Positions 36,601 to 47,863 of a stretch of DNA of 64,000 nt are shown piece after piece (within the stretch, counting starts at the first letter, position 1; every line of letters starts with the position of its first letter). The translations under genes were made by a program, and so were the position numbers. This DNA comes from Saccharina japonica. Lineage: Eukaryota > Sar > Phaeophyceae > Laminariales > Laminariaceae. Under the pieces are notes generated by a model, which was given only the letters and a program-made list of their open reading frames with translations, was not told where the DNA came from and searched no databases. Where the stretch lies: contig MEHQ01000533.1 in the NCBI GenBank assembly GCA_008828725.1, positions 496,001 to 560,000 on the forward strand, in the 5' to 3' direction.

Positions 36601-36830
36601 GTGAGTCACCGGCCTCATTCCTTGACGAGGAATGTAGAAACTGCGCGACCGATGTAGCACGCAGCTTTGCAACGTTGTGTTTCGGCCCCAATCAGGAGAA
36701 CTCACAGCTGACATTGTTTTTGTTTTTTTCACATGAATACGGTTGCCGTGAGGTTTAGAGTCTCGGCGGGTGTGATGGTGGCTCGAGGCACTTTTTTCTG
36801 GGCCTTCTTCCGGCGACGAAAGTGTGAGAG
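36075..36830 (+). repeat. Diverged direct repeat pair, about 590 bp apart
   Basis: 36,080-36,210 and 36,665-36,800 share TTGTGTTTCGGCC-like, GGAGAA[CT]CCACA-like, CTGAC[AG]ATTG, a T-rich tract, GAATGCGGTTG and CGGGTGTG-like blocks in the same order. A third weak match is at 3,308-3,350. Confidence 0.5.
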
Positions 36831-37499
36831 TGCGAGATGGCGTATTTCGATGAATTCAACGGGCGGTGGGAATGCTGAACCCTATGCTCGATATAAGTAT
36901 TATCAAGGCAAGCCTCGGGGGGGGGGGGGGGGGGACGACACCTGTGACCTGGGCTATTCCTAGTCCAGAAGGGCGCTGAGGGTAAAACCTTGCTCGAGTT
37001 GAGCTGGCGGAGACTAACAGTAAATTACCATAAACTAAAGAGTTGCTTCCTCTCCCCTCAACCCGGCCTACCCTACGTTTACGGGGGACCATAGTAAACA
37101 CTAGTAAATAGGACCAAATATTGTTAGTAAAAATAGGTAAACATACAGGTTTTTGTGTTAACCATAGGTTCTATTTAGTATGGTACTGTATGCCTTACTC
37201 CCGTAATAAAGTGTCTGCACTCCAGTTCCTGCCCTGCCTTTCATTTCTCGGCGTATGTATTCCAATAGCCCTCATCTCTGATTCTCGCCTTTCTTGCATA
37301 CACAACAGAAAAACTCACATCCCGGGATCTCTTAACATCCCGGGGTCTCTAAGCACTTGAAAAGCCCCGCCCCTTCTATTATATTTAAAAAATTAAAAAA
37401 CAACAGCTGTGAGCTCGAGGATTTCGTCGAAGCTCATATTTGCTAGCTGAGTGTAATACTTCGATCGCGCGTACTTACGGATTTTATATGTCCTCATGT

Positions 37500-38010
37500 A
37501 GGATGTACATCCTATAGGTTGGGTTGGCGTCGGTTGACGACGCTGTAAAACACGCCGCTCACTGTGTGAGCTAGACGACCAGGGTCCTGTTTTTGTTTTT
37601 GGCGGTCACCAAGGCTGGCGGTCTTGTGAGATCATTTGTGCGGGGTTGAGAACCTCAACTCCACACAAGGGAAATTATCGTATTACGTAGTGTGTATATG
37701 GTAAGGCACCCACGAGGCAGATAGATAGTAATACCCATTGCTGCCTCTGGAAGTGGCCACACCAGAAATTAAATCAATTCGTTGGAGGCTGTCGTCCATA
37801 CGCAAGTCCGCTTCATACGCGGTTCTTAGCAGGATTCAGGTCACCCTTCATGCGACTCGCCCAATGCCTCACGGCGCTTCGCGCTTGGTGCAAGCATTGT
37901 CTGCCTGGTTGGTGAAAACCCAACGTGCTCCGTCCCGGCACTGTAGGGATGCGAGGGTCTATGGTCATACGACTACGGCCATGCACGACAGGAGTAGACC
38001 CCCTTCCTGA
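37500..38010 (+). repeat. Dispersed repeat of about 510 bp, copy 1
   Basis: Matches 56,518-57,035 in reverse orientation over its whole length. Shared blocks: GGTTGGGTTGGCGTCG, AGCTAGACGACCAGG-like, AAGGCTGGCGGTC, AGATCATTTGTGCGGGGT, GTGGCCACACCAGA, CACCCTTCATGCGACTCGCC, TTCGCGCTTGGTGC, TAGGGATGCGAGGGTCTATG. Conservation is even and indels break frames, so it is not obviously coding. Element class not determined. Confidence 0.8.
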
Positions 38011-38689
38011 TTCGGTACTGTATCGCGCATTGTTGGGCTCGGCAGCACGCCTAGTCTAGTTGTTCACCTCCTCGTCGAACCGCATGATTGACATATTTGA
38101 TGACACGTATCCGTACCCAGCTCGTACCGGGGGACGTTCCAACTCTTTCATATAAACATGTTTTTTTTTCTGGATTATCAAGCACAAACGTTTTTTTTCG
38201 CTATGTATGGGCTATGACTACATATAATTTTTCACCAGGTGTATGGATTTTTCGAAATCACAGCACCATGGTGATCTGAATGTATTGATACGATCTCGGC
38301 GCCAACGATGCTCACGTTGCCTATACTGCTCTCCATACTCCAATCTGATATAATTCTAGTAGTAGCTGTGCTGCATAGTATGGAGAGTCGCGGTCGGAAT
38401 CGAGGCCCAGGTTTGCGTTTGACCTGGTCAGACCATAAGAGTATACCGACACAAACACGCTGGTACGTTTTAGATATAACTGTCAAATAAATTTGCACAG
38501 AAGTTGATAAAACGTGTGCAGCCCTCTCAATTTCCAAGGATCGTCAGTCGTCGGCTTGCGTTGGCGATACATGTTTGTATTATATACCCACGTTGGGCAT
38601 TTTTCGTAAGGCGCCTTGTGGACGTTTCCGGATTTGAGGGAGACTGGCGGCCCTCAGTGGATAGGTTCGTGTCGTGTCCTAGGCAAAAA

Positions 38690-38760
38690 AGGTCCGGCGA
38701 CAGCGGAATTTGAACCCGACACCCGACACCGACCATTGCAGAGCCTCGCGGCAAAACATG
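38690..38760 (-). other. tRNA-like sequence
   Basis: On minus it has GCGAGGCTCTGCAATGG and GGGTTCAAATTCCGCTGTCGCC, the latter a good B box. The stems are poor, so this is probably a tRNA-derived repeat fragment. Confidence 0.3.
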
Positions 38761-38864
38761 TGACGTTCCTACGAGTACATGAGTCGTCGGAACAGCCGGT
38801 TCAACGAGGTGATGATGCTATTTTATTTTGTGTTCATTGTGTGTTGTGCGCCTAGTTGAGTTTG

Positions 38865-41264
38865 AGATGTGACGCAAGAAAGTAGAATACCGACAGGCCT
38901 CTCTTGGTTGAGTTCACAGCTGGCGTATCATATAACTCGTACCTGTAAAGTGTACTCCGCAGGTATGGGTTATATAATACACCAGCTGTACGTAGGTTCA
39001 ACTAGGATAGGCCTGTCGATACTCTACTTTTCAAGACGTACAGTACATTTGGTGCACGTAAAGTGTTCTCCGCAGGTATGAGTTATATAATGCACCAGCT
39101 GTACGTAAGTTCAACTAGGATGGGCCTGTCGATACTCTACTTTTCAAGACGTACAATACACCTGGTGCCCGTAAAGTGTACTCCGCAGGTACGAGTTATA
39201 TGTTACGCCGGCTGTAGTTTCGTGTCTATGAAGTGTAGCCCGCTGGTACGAGTTACCTTGTATATGATGCCTGGTACGTCAGCTGTAGGTTCAACTACAA
39301 CCGACCTGCCAACACTATTATTTTCAAGACGAATGCAATAATTCGCGCGTTCTCCGCAGGTACGTGTTATATGATACCTGGTACATACGTCAGCTTTAGG
39401 TTCAACTACAAGAGTCGATACTCCACTTTTCAAGACGTATACTATAGTCCGTGCCTGTGATTTTGTACCCCGACGGTGCGAGTTCTATGATACGCCAGCT
39501 GTCGGTTCAATCAAGATATGCCTGTTGATCTGGTGATGCTCTACTTTTCAAGGCAAGCGATATCACAGTTTACTATCATCGTAAAGCCACACCTCGGTCG
39601 CGCGCGTGCCCCCCCAAGCACTTCCCTATGGTGTCCTGGCTGTGAATTGGGTGGTTGCTGTTTTCGTCGCGCTTGGCTACCGCGATGTGCCGGCCGAGCT
39701 CAACGTTCAAAATCACGACACCACCCCTGCACAAGGCTACACTACATCGCCATACTACACGTGTAGGTGCGGTGCTGCTGTAGGTGGGCCTAAGCTTGAT
39801 GGCGGGCGTGTTTTCCCTGCATTTACGAATACAGTAGCTACATTGACAACGCGAGGCCAGAGCGACAGTCTTCTCGCTGATTGCACCACGTTGTTCTTGT
39901 TGTGCTCGGCTTTTTTCTTTGACTCGCTTGCTTGCTTGCTCTCTCACCAGGAACAGGCTGAATATCCGGGAAGCAGTCTCCGTGCGCGCTACTGATTCAC
40001 GATTACGAAGACCTTGGACCTTGTGGCTACAACGTGCGACTGGCTTCGCTCCTGTATGGTCCCACAGACCGTTTGGTAAGAGAAACGTGATATCGTGTAC
40101 GTAGCGTGTTCTGTGCCAAGTTCAGGGCCCGGAGTGAGTGGCTATTATCTGCCTCTCCCACAACGTGCGTCGTATTCTAAAATGTACCAGGTATTGTAGC
40201 AGTAGTCGTCGCCCTTCCCCTTCCCTTCCCTTCCCTTACCTTACCTTTTGTGTTGCGGTCGGCCTCTTTTAATTTTCGCCTTTTATACATCCCTGCTGTT
40301 CGCTTAGTGTTGACGTCGCCCAATGAGGAATGTTTCGTCCTTGACCTCATCCAATCGATGCGTACCTCATGCTGCTGTATGAAACGTGTACCAAGTACTT
40401 AAATTTCACGCAATTCGTTTGGTTTACTTACGTCCTGCGTCTCTTACCCAGTACACCTGGCATGTGATGCATTTTCTCTGTACTGTAGTTTAGTTGCCAC
40501 AGAGCTAGAATATCTCTAGGACGGAGAATCAGCACGGACACTGATGTGCTGTGCCGGATGTAGGTTGTAGGTATTCATAGGTGTGAATAACGGTGCATAG
40601 CGAAGAACACACATACGCATCAAAAATAGCTACGTACAGGACAACCCCTATGTATATGTTAATCGGCAAAGTCCCCACGAGTAGCGCTATACGCGTCCAA
40701 GCCTCTCAGATGTTTCTCTTTTTCTGTTGGGCTGATGCCGATGGCGCCACCGCCCCATGTCCGCTTGTCTAAGGCGCACGTTTCGTTTTGCTTTCCCTTG
40801 CGTGGTTTGTGCAGTGGCTCTATAAATGCCTGCTATATACCCATTTCCATGGAAGCTGGTGTATGGTATTGACCACCTTGCTCGCATAACCCCGGTCCGC
40901 CCGCTTCTAGTTTCCTTTACCGCACCTATTTTCTATGGAGCCAGAGCTACTCTTGCAGGAAAAATGTGCCCGACCACTTGCTACTCGTTTACCCCTCTTC
41001 TTCAGCCTGACCACACAACAAAAACAAACATTTCCCGGGTTCTGGAAAGTTCGCCTGCCTACGCATGTGTTGCTCTGGGTGTATCCCCACCCCCAGGGGT
41101 TACAAAGCGTACCATCGAAGTATCACGCGCAACCTGCAAAGTATGGCTTTCGACGAAATAGTATATGTCTCATTGCTAAGGTGTTTATTTTTATTTTGTT
41201 GAAACCATGCAAATATGGGTTTGCAGTGTACCGGGTGCTTGGTACGCATTTTAGGAGTAGTGAA
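38865..41264 (+). repeat. 2.4-kb tandem unit, copy 1
   Basis: The order is an array of about 110-bp monomers (38,870-39,560), a CCAAGCACTTCC...TCGCGCTTGGCTAC segment, CCCTT-rich DNA near 40,205-40,245, GCAAAGTCCCCACGAGTAGCGCTA at 40,667, and CACAACAAAAACAAACA...CCGGGTTCTGGAA near 41,020. The same order recurs at 41,265-43,490. Frames of 110-129 codons in both copies do not keep the same reading frame, so I do not call genes. Confidence 0.8.
38870..39560 (+). repeat. About 110-bp monomer array 1
   Basis: Roughly five to six monomers with TACTCCGCAGGTA, GAGTTATATGATACGCC, AGCTGT, GTTCAACTA, GGCCTGTCGATACTCTAC and TTTTCAAGACGTA. The first two units are closest to each other; later ones are degenerate. 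Confidence 0.85.
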
Positions 41265-43490
41265 TGAGATACGCAAATTTCCATAAAGTTGAGTACCGAC
41301 AGACCTCTTCCTCTTTTGATCGAACGTTCATAGCTGACTATAAATCAAGACCTTGAGAAGTGTACTCCGCACGTACGAGTTGTATGGTATATGTCAGCTA
41401 TATATTAATCTACAATATTCAATAGTCTGCTTTCCAACACGTAAAGTATATTGTTTTTCGTGATTGGGAAGTGTACTGCACAGGTACGAGTTCTATGAGA
41501 TGTCAGCAGTAGGTTCAATCAAGAGAGGTCTGTCGACGCTCTAGTTTTCAAGACGTATACCATCGATCGTGCCTGTGCAGTGTACTCCGCAGGTACGGGT
41601 TTTATGATGATATGTCGGCGGTAGGTTCAACTACAAGAGGCCCGTCGATACTCTTTTTTTCAAGACGTACTATAAGATCGTGTCTGTGAAGTGTACTTCA
41701 TAGATACGAGTTATGTTATACGCCAGCTGTCAGTTGAACTAGGAGATGCCTGTTAATACTCTACGTTTCAAGAAGTATACAGTACTACATTTTGTACATG
41801 CACAATTACGAGTTATATGATACATCGTCGGTTGGACTAAGAGGGGCTTGTCGATATTTTACTTTTTCAAGGCATATATTGGATTTTGTGCCTGCGAAGT
41901 GTACTTCACAGGAGGATATGATACGCCAGCTGTCGGTTGAAATAAGAGAAGCCTGTCGACACTCTACTTTTCAAGGCGAGCAACATCACTCTTTACTCGG
42001 ATCTTCTTGATGTAGCACGTCAGTCGCACGTGCCCTCCAAGCATTTCCTTGTTTAGCCCTGGCTGTGCTTTGTGTGCTTGCTCTTTTTGTCGCGCTTCAC
42101 TGCCACGATTTGCTGTCGCGTTTAACAGTCGAAATCACTAAATCACCCCCCCCACTACGAGGGTGTGCCACATCACCTTAAACTACTAGTGTACAGCTGT
42201 ACCACTGCCTACTGTACTGCTATTGGTAGCTCTAAGCCCGACAACACGTGTGTTTTCCCTGCGTATGATTATACCAAACAGACCAACCGGGAAGCCACAA
42301 CCACAGCCCTCTCACCAATTACGTCACATTTTTCGTTCGCCCACGTTTTTCTTGGGCTGACTTGCTTTGCTTGCCTCTCGCCGGGAACCTGCGTGATAGC
42401 GGCGAAGCACTCTCCATGCCCGCTACTAGCTCAAGATTACGAGTGCACCACAGCTGCAAGGTGCGACTGGCTTCGCTCCAGTACGGTCATCAGTCCGCTT
42501 GGTAAGAGAGATGCGCGATACAATTTTCTGTGCCGGTTCCAGGACGCCGACTGAGTGGCTAGCTTCGCCTACAACGTGCGTTGTATTATAAAATGTATTG
42601 CAGCAGTATTTGTCGCCCTTTCCCTTACCTGATGTCCCTTATTTTTGGTCTTGGGGTCAGCCTCTTTTGGTTTTGCCTTTTTTCCATCGCCGCCTCTTGC
42701 TTGGGGTTGACGCCGCCCAGCTAGGAAAGTACACCCCTCGGCTTAATCCAATCAACGCGTACTACTGTACTGCCGTACGTATTAAGCTTGAGCCGTGGTT
42801 TGCTGCAATCGTGTCTGGTTCGGTTATGCCCTGCTCCTCGTACACCCGGCACTTTTGTCATGCGATGTATTTTGTCTGTTCCGTAGTTTGTGGATTCAAA
42901 ACTGGTATATATCTCTCTAGAATGAAGAAACAGCACGGAAACTGGGTGCGCTCGATGTCTATGAGTGAAAACAACGGAGGAATATAAAAAAAACACACGT
43001 CAACAATAAATCTTTGACAACACCTATGTATCTATTCATCGGCAAAGTCCCCACGAGTAGCGCTCTAAGCGTTCAAGCCTCTCAGATTATCCCTATTTCT
43101 GTTGAGCTCATTCCGATGGGGCACCCGCCCCATTTCCGCTCGTCCAAAGCGCACGTCTCTCTTTGCTGCATTTTAAGTGTTCTGCTGCGGCTTAGTAGCC
43201 TCTTACCTCTAGTCACCCAATTCCATGTACCCTGGTGTCTTCTTTTTACCATCTTGCTCGCTTATTCCCGGCCCGCCCGCCTCTTCTTTTCTTTTTAGTT
43301 TTGTAATTATCGCTTTTCTTTGAAAGAAGTATAATATATATTTTACCCCCCCTGTTCTTTAGCCACATACAAAAAACGTCATTTACCGAATCCTGGAACA
43401 TTTCCCTGCACATGCATTGCTCTGGTTTTTTTTTCTCCGCAACACCAGGGTTAACAAACCGAATCTCACCGAGCCAGACTCGGAAATTAC
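41265..43490 (+). repeat. 2.4-kb tandem unit, copy 2
   Basis: Diverged second copy: monomer array at 41,290-41,990, then the same segments as copy 1, ending near CGAATCCTGGAACATTTCCC and CACCAGGGTTAACAAACCG. Shared landmarks include GCAAAGTCCCCACGAGTAGCGCT (43,042) and TCTAGAATGAAGAAACAGCA (42,917). Confidence 0.8.
41290..41990 (+). repeat. About 110-bp monomer array 2
   Basis: Same monomer as array 1 (GTGTACTCCGCAGGTACG, GTCGATACTCT, TTTTCAAGACGTA), about six units, more diverged. Confidence 0.85.
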
Positions 43491-43619
43491 GCCCCTTACT
43501 CGTGATGAGGGCATAACGGCCGTTCTTATCACATAACTTTTACCAAGAAAAATAGGGCACCGAGGATTCTAAATCCCTTTAGGGTTTGGTTTCTGTTTCG
43601 GCTCTGAAATACCTCTATC

Positions 43620-43705
43620 TTTTCTTGACCGTGGTTATTTGACCGCAGCAATTTGACCGTGATTATTTGACCGTGATTATCTTACCGTGGTTATCTGTCG
43701 CCGCT
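43620..43705. repeat. Short tandem repeat TTGACCGTGATTAT
   Basis: About five units of 15-16 bp (GTGGTTATTTGACCG and variants) just before the N-terminal piece of gene 2. Confidence 0.75.
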
Positions 43706-43766
43706 TTTTTTACCGCTTTTCGATCGTTATTCACTCGATTAAAGACCAAGGTCTCTTTTTCCAAGA

Positions 43767-44126
43767 CTAATTAAAGCAACAAGTATAGTTCTGCTATTCG
43801 TCGCCACGGCCTCTTCCACCTTCGCGCGCCGTAAACGCCTCAGGAGCGTCCAGCGCCGAAAGGTTCTCGCTAAAAGGCAACGTTCCAGCTTTTTGGCAAT
43901 GCACATGACCACGACTTCGGCAACATGCAGGAGGCAGCTGTCTGTCGAGATAGCCCGCCTTTCTCGTGTTATCGCCTCAATAAGAGCGAGGATACTCCAC
44001 AGTATTCCCCGAGGATGGCTGCGTCGGGCACCAGCCCGCAGATCGCTGGAGCGCGAGGCAGCAAACGCATTGCCCAGCGGTGTTTTCATGAACCTCTGGA
44101 CGTGCTGTTGGTCGGCATTTGAATAG
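43767..44126 (+). pseudogene. OGFr family N-terminal module, broken gene 2 (5' piece)
   Basis: A pyrimidine-rich tract ending TCTTTTTCCAAG makes 43,767 a good 3' splice site. The frame then reads a hydrophobic stretch (SIVLLFVATASS), basic RRKRLRSVQRRKVLAKRQR, and RRAPARRSLEREAANALPSG, followed by VFMNLWTCCWSAF. The latter half matches the start of gene 3 almost residue for residue. The first half matches gene 1 (RRTKLISLKRRKLLAKRQR). After AF the match breaks at about 44,121 and a TAG follows at 44124-44126, where 5'-flank-like DNA begins. Not translatable as a full protein. Confidence 0.75.
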
Positions 44127-44870
44127 AGCCAAATTCTCCAGGAGCCGTGGGGACTGCTCGATGCAGGCGATTGTCCTTCATGCGGATAGCAAGCGAAGGG
44201 TGCAGGGGAGGGTTTCGGGTATTGCAATGGTTTCAAGTAGACTGTCGTTTTACAGCGGGTGTCGATACTACCTATGAGGTTGGTTTATTGCGTGAAGTAC
44301 GCGATCTGTATCCTGGTGAACGCCCACACTAACACAAATAGGCACAAAACCGTGGGGAGGTGAGACGTTGAGTAACCCTTGAGCCGAGTCAGTTCGCCAT
44401 GATCCTTATGGCCCCACAACTTGTTTATATACCAACCAGCCTGCGGAACACTGCTATGCTGATGGTTGGGTCTCTTATGGGGTCCTGTACCCGGCATACG
44501 TGGTGGGGGCTATTGTCGGCTTCCGACTCGTGCAAGTTCACAGGGAGTCTGTCGCGAACCGTACACCCACCGTGCAAGGTAAAGTAACTTCCACTGAATG
44601 CGCAGCTTAGCATACAAAACCCCTCAGGCAGATCGCTAACCACACATTAAAATAGGTGAGGTTGATACTCCACACTCACAAGTCGTAAAGGGTAGACAGC
44701 CCACCGCAAGGTGTTGGTGTGTCCACCACTGAAATCCCAAAGGTGTCCGAGTCCGGCGTGGCATTACCGGTCACGGTGGCGTGGTCCATCCTTGACGTCG
44801 AGTCGAAGACAGCATAAGGGGGGTGGGAATGGGCAACGGTGCAGCATAAATAGTGTTGAGATAATGGATT
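44121..44870 (-). promoter_or_regulatory. Displaced copy of the gene 1 5' flank
   Basis: Aligns with 23,030-23,870 in the same orientation, including the TATA-like GGTATATAAAC (on minus, near 44,425). Here it interrupts an OGFr gene body instead of preceding one, and would fire on minus across an N-terminal module that lies on plus. Confidence 0.6.
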
Positions 44871-45039
44871 ATTATAGAGACCCATCGAGACTTCCTCGGT
44901 CAATGACTGCCATGCTACTAGTGATGCGCACTACCGCAACCCCCGCCACGACTAGTAATAGGGAATTGGCTGATTTTCGGCATGAGATTGCCAGTGCGAG
45001 GTCGTGAACAGAAGAAGCCGCGGACGGACGACTTTCGGT

Positions 45040-45250
45040 GGAGCCCAAGTGGGAAAGAGTCATTGCTGACTTTGTCAAGCTGCAAGCAGGATTGTGGGAG
45101 CAAACAACTGCCGCCACCACCACCGCCGCCACCAGTGAACTGGCCTTTGTTCGGGAAGAAGGTTATCATATCGCTTTGTGCTTGAACGAAGCCGCGGGCA
45201 GACGCCCTTTGGCAACGCACAAGCTCGAGAGTACGATTGCTGCTGTTGTC
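45040..45250 (+). pseudogene. Decayed coiled-coil fragment of gene 2
   Basis: The plus frame reads VIADFVKLQAGLWEQTTAAT, then TAATSELAFVREE and LNEAAGRRPLATHKLE. It lines up with the coil AIAGVAELQAASQEKDIAA of the plus copy at 46.6 kb. Upstream the frame is lost. At about 45,255 the sequence switches to an OGFr copy on the other strand. Confidence 0.45.
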
Positions 45251-45261
45251 TGTTGTGATTT

Positions 45262-46335
45262 ACAACCATTCGTCGGGCCGCAAGATAAACTCGCCGAGAT
45301 ATATGCCTTCCCCGCCTGCGCCGGATCCTGACGAGCGGCCCCCGTCGCGGTAGAAGGCTATAATAGGACTAGCGACTGCACGTGGTGCGGATTGCCCTAG
45401 GTTGTCAGAGGCGGCTGATGAACCGAAAAAGGCACTGCTGTCCGGCGGATTGGGAACGATTCCTGCTGCTGTTGCTGCCGCTGCTGCCGCATTGACGTTG
45501 CGACCGGAAAAAGTTGCGAACCTCGTTTTTTCCTGGCCGCAGTCGTCCCCATTCCAGCGACGCCATTCGCATTCGTCACGGTGGTAGCGGAACTTCCTTC
45601 TTCGAGGGCAAACACACCACGCTTCCTCTGCGCGCGGTCTAGGACCGCCTGCACCTCGACCAGGCTAGCCTTAGCACTGTCCCGCGCCAACGTCGCCCTA
45701 TCCCGCTCAAGCATCGCCGCGTTTGGCTCCAAAACGGTGTGGTTTGTTTCTTGTTGGGACATCGTCGGCTGGTTGGCAGTTTTGTTCAAAGCAGCGGTGA
45801 CCTTGTCAAGCTCCGATCACATTCCGACCGAAGCAGCAGTTGCACGGTTCCGCTCTCGTTCCCACGCGTCTCGGTCTTGAACCGCCGCGCTCAGTTGATT
45901 CGCAGTGTTACTCAAGGCAGCCGTGACATGTTCGAGCTCTGAGCGCATTTCGACAAAAACATCAACTGCACGGGTCCGCTCTTGTTCCGACGCATCGCGG
46001 TCCTGTGCAGCCTCGCTTGCTGACAAAGAAGCGCGTGCAGATTCCTGCCGAGGGGCTTGAAGTTGACTCGCGGTGGTAGCGGCGGCAATGTCTTTCTCCT
46101 GCGATGCTACTCGCAGCTTGGCAACAGCTGCAATCGCACACTTCCGCTCTCGCTCCGATACGTCCCGCCCTAGTGCAACCGTTTTCGCCTCTTGAGTCGC
46201 GCGTACATCCTCTTGCCGTGCGGTTTCCCCCTCGCTAGTCGTGGTGGTGGTTGTGGCGGTCTGCGCCACGAGCGCTGCCTCCGACTCGAGAGCAGCAGCA
46301 ACTGCATGGTCTCGTTCGAGTTCCACCAACTGGCA
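45262..46335 (-). pseudogene. Inverted C-terminal copy of OGFr gene 2 (left hairpin arm)
   Basis: Read on minus this matches gene 3 from the coil (ERERKCAIAAVAKLR, EAAQDRDASEQERTRAVDVF) through the linker (ALEEGSSATTVTN) to just before HDYIQW, where it stops. It has a nonsense codon at 45817-45819 and a frameshift near 45,520, where KKARF becomes KKRGS and the linker is read out of frame. It is the reverse complement of 46,382-47,460 and would pair with it. Confidence 0.85.
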
Positions 46336-47460
46336 GGCGGCTTCCCTCGCAACTTTAGCGGCGGACGAATCCGCCGAACGATGCCAGTTGGTGGAACACG
46401 AACCAGACCGTGCATTTGCCGCTGCTCTCGAGTCGGAGGAAGCGCTCGTGGCGCAGACCGCCGCAACCGCCACCACGGCTAGCGAGGGGGAAACCGCACG
46501 GCAAGAGGATGTACGCGCAACTCGAGAGGCAAAAGCGGCTGCACTTGGGCTGGATGTATCGGAGCGAGAGCAGAAGTGTGCGATCGCTGGTGTTGCCGAG
46601 CTGCAAGCAGCATCGCAGGAGAAAGACATTGCCGCCGCTACCACCGCGAGTCAACTGGAAGCTTCTCGGCAAGAATCTGCACGCGCTTCTTTGTCAGCAA
46701 GCGAGGCTGCACAGGATCGCGACGCGTCGGAACAAGAGCGGACCCGTGCCGTTGATGCCTTTGTCGAAATGCGCTCAGAGCTCGAACAGGTTACCGAAGC
46801 CTTGAATTAAAACTGCGAATCAGCTGAGCACGACGGTTCAAGATCGCGATGCGTGGGAACGAGAGCGGAACCTTGCAACTGCTTCTTCGGTTGGAATGCG
46901 TTCAGAGCTCGACCAGGTCATCGCTTCTTTGAACAAAACTGCCAACCAGCTGGCGCTTTCGAAACGAGAAACAAACGGTCGTTCGTTTTGGAGGCAAACG
47001 CGGCGATGGTTGAGCGGGATAGGGCGACGTTGGCGCGGGACATTGCTGAGGCTGGCCTGGTCGAGGTGCAGGCGGCTCTCGACCGCACGCAGAGAAAGCG
47101 TGGTGATTTTTCCCTCGAAGAAGGAAGCTCCGCTACCACCGTGACGAATGTGAATGGCGTCGCTGGAATGGAGACGACTGCAGCCAGTAAAAAAGCGAGG
47201 TTCGCATTTTTTCCCAGTCGCGACGTCAATGCGGCAGCAGCGGCAGTAGCAGCAGCAGGATTCGTTCCCATTCAACCGGGCAGCAGTTCCATTTTCGGTT
47301 CATCAAACGTGTCTGGCAATGTAGGACAGCCCCCAACACGTGTATTTGTTCGTGCCATTCCAGCCTTGTACCGCGACGGGGGTCGCTCGTCAGGTTCCGG
47401 CGCAGGCGAGCAAGGCGCATCTCTCGACGATTTTTTCTTGCAGTCCGACGAATGGTTGGA
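45262..47460. repeat. Nested inverted repeat, arms about 1.07 kb, 46-bp spacer
   Basis: TTCCACCAACTGGCA ends the left arm at 46335 and TGCCAGTTGGTGGAA opens the right arm at 46382. The spacer 46336-46381 itself contains the small palindrome CGGCGGACGAATCCGCCG. The arms align to AACCATTCGTCGG at 45,262 and CCGACGAATGGTT at about 47,458. A transcript across it would fold into one long stem. Confidence 0.9.
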
Positions 47461-47863
47461 AAGCACCCACGATTATATCCAGTGGGTCTTTCCGACACAG
47501 CAAGCTTCGAGGGCCGTTCGAATCGCGCCAGTGTTGACCTTTCACGATATCGAAGAGGTCGCCAGGCACGGGGGGCACGTTCGGGGGAATATGGTGCTGG
47601 GGCTCGAAAACATGTTGTCTTTTTACGGGCTAAGAATGTTGCAGCAGCGGGGAGACGAGGTGTGCATTTTACAAGGGGCCGACTTCAACCCCGAGGCCAA
47701 GTGCATGAAGCCGTCCGATCACAACACCCTTCGTCTGACCCACATAATAACGTCGTTGCTGTTGTTTAAGCTGGAGCAGTATGCGAATGCCCTGCAGGCG
47801 TTTCTGTGTGGCCTGTCTGAGCTCCGTACGCACCCATCGCAGGAGTTCTGGCGGAGCGTGTGA
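46382..47863 (+). pseudogene. OGFr gene 2, C-terminal half (right hairpin arm), frameshifted
   Basis: Coil (SEREQKCAIAGVAELQAAS), linker (LEEGSSATTVTNVNG), Ala-rich tract and a full OGFr-like domain (THDYIQWVFPTQQAS, FYGLRMLQQRGDE, DHNTLRLTHIITSL, LQAFLCGLSELRTHPSQEF) ending at TGA 47861-47863. One extra base near 46,805 creates TAA at 46808-46810, and a second change near 46,975 restores frame. So the 336-codon frame from 46853 is correct only after about 46,975. The domain itself is intact, and a shorter product is conceivable. Confidence 0.8.
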
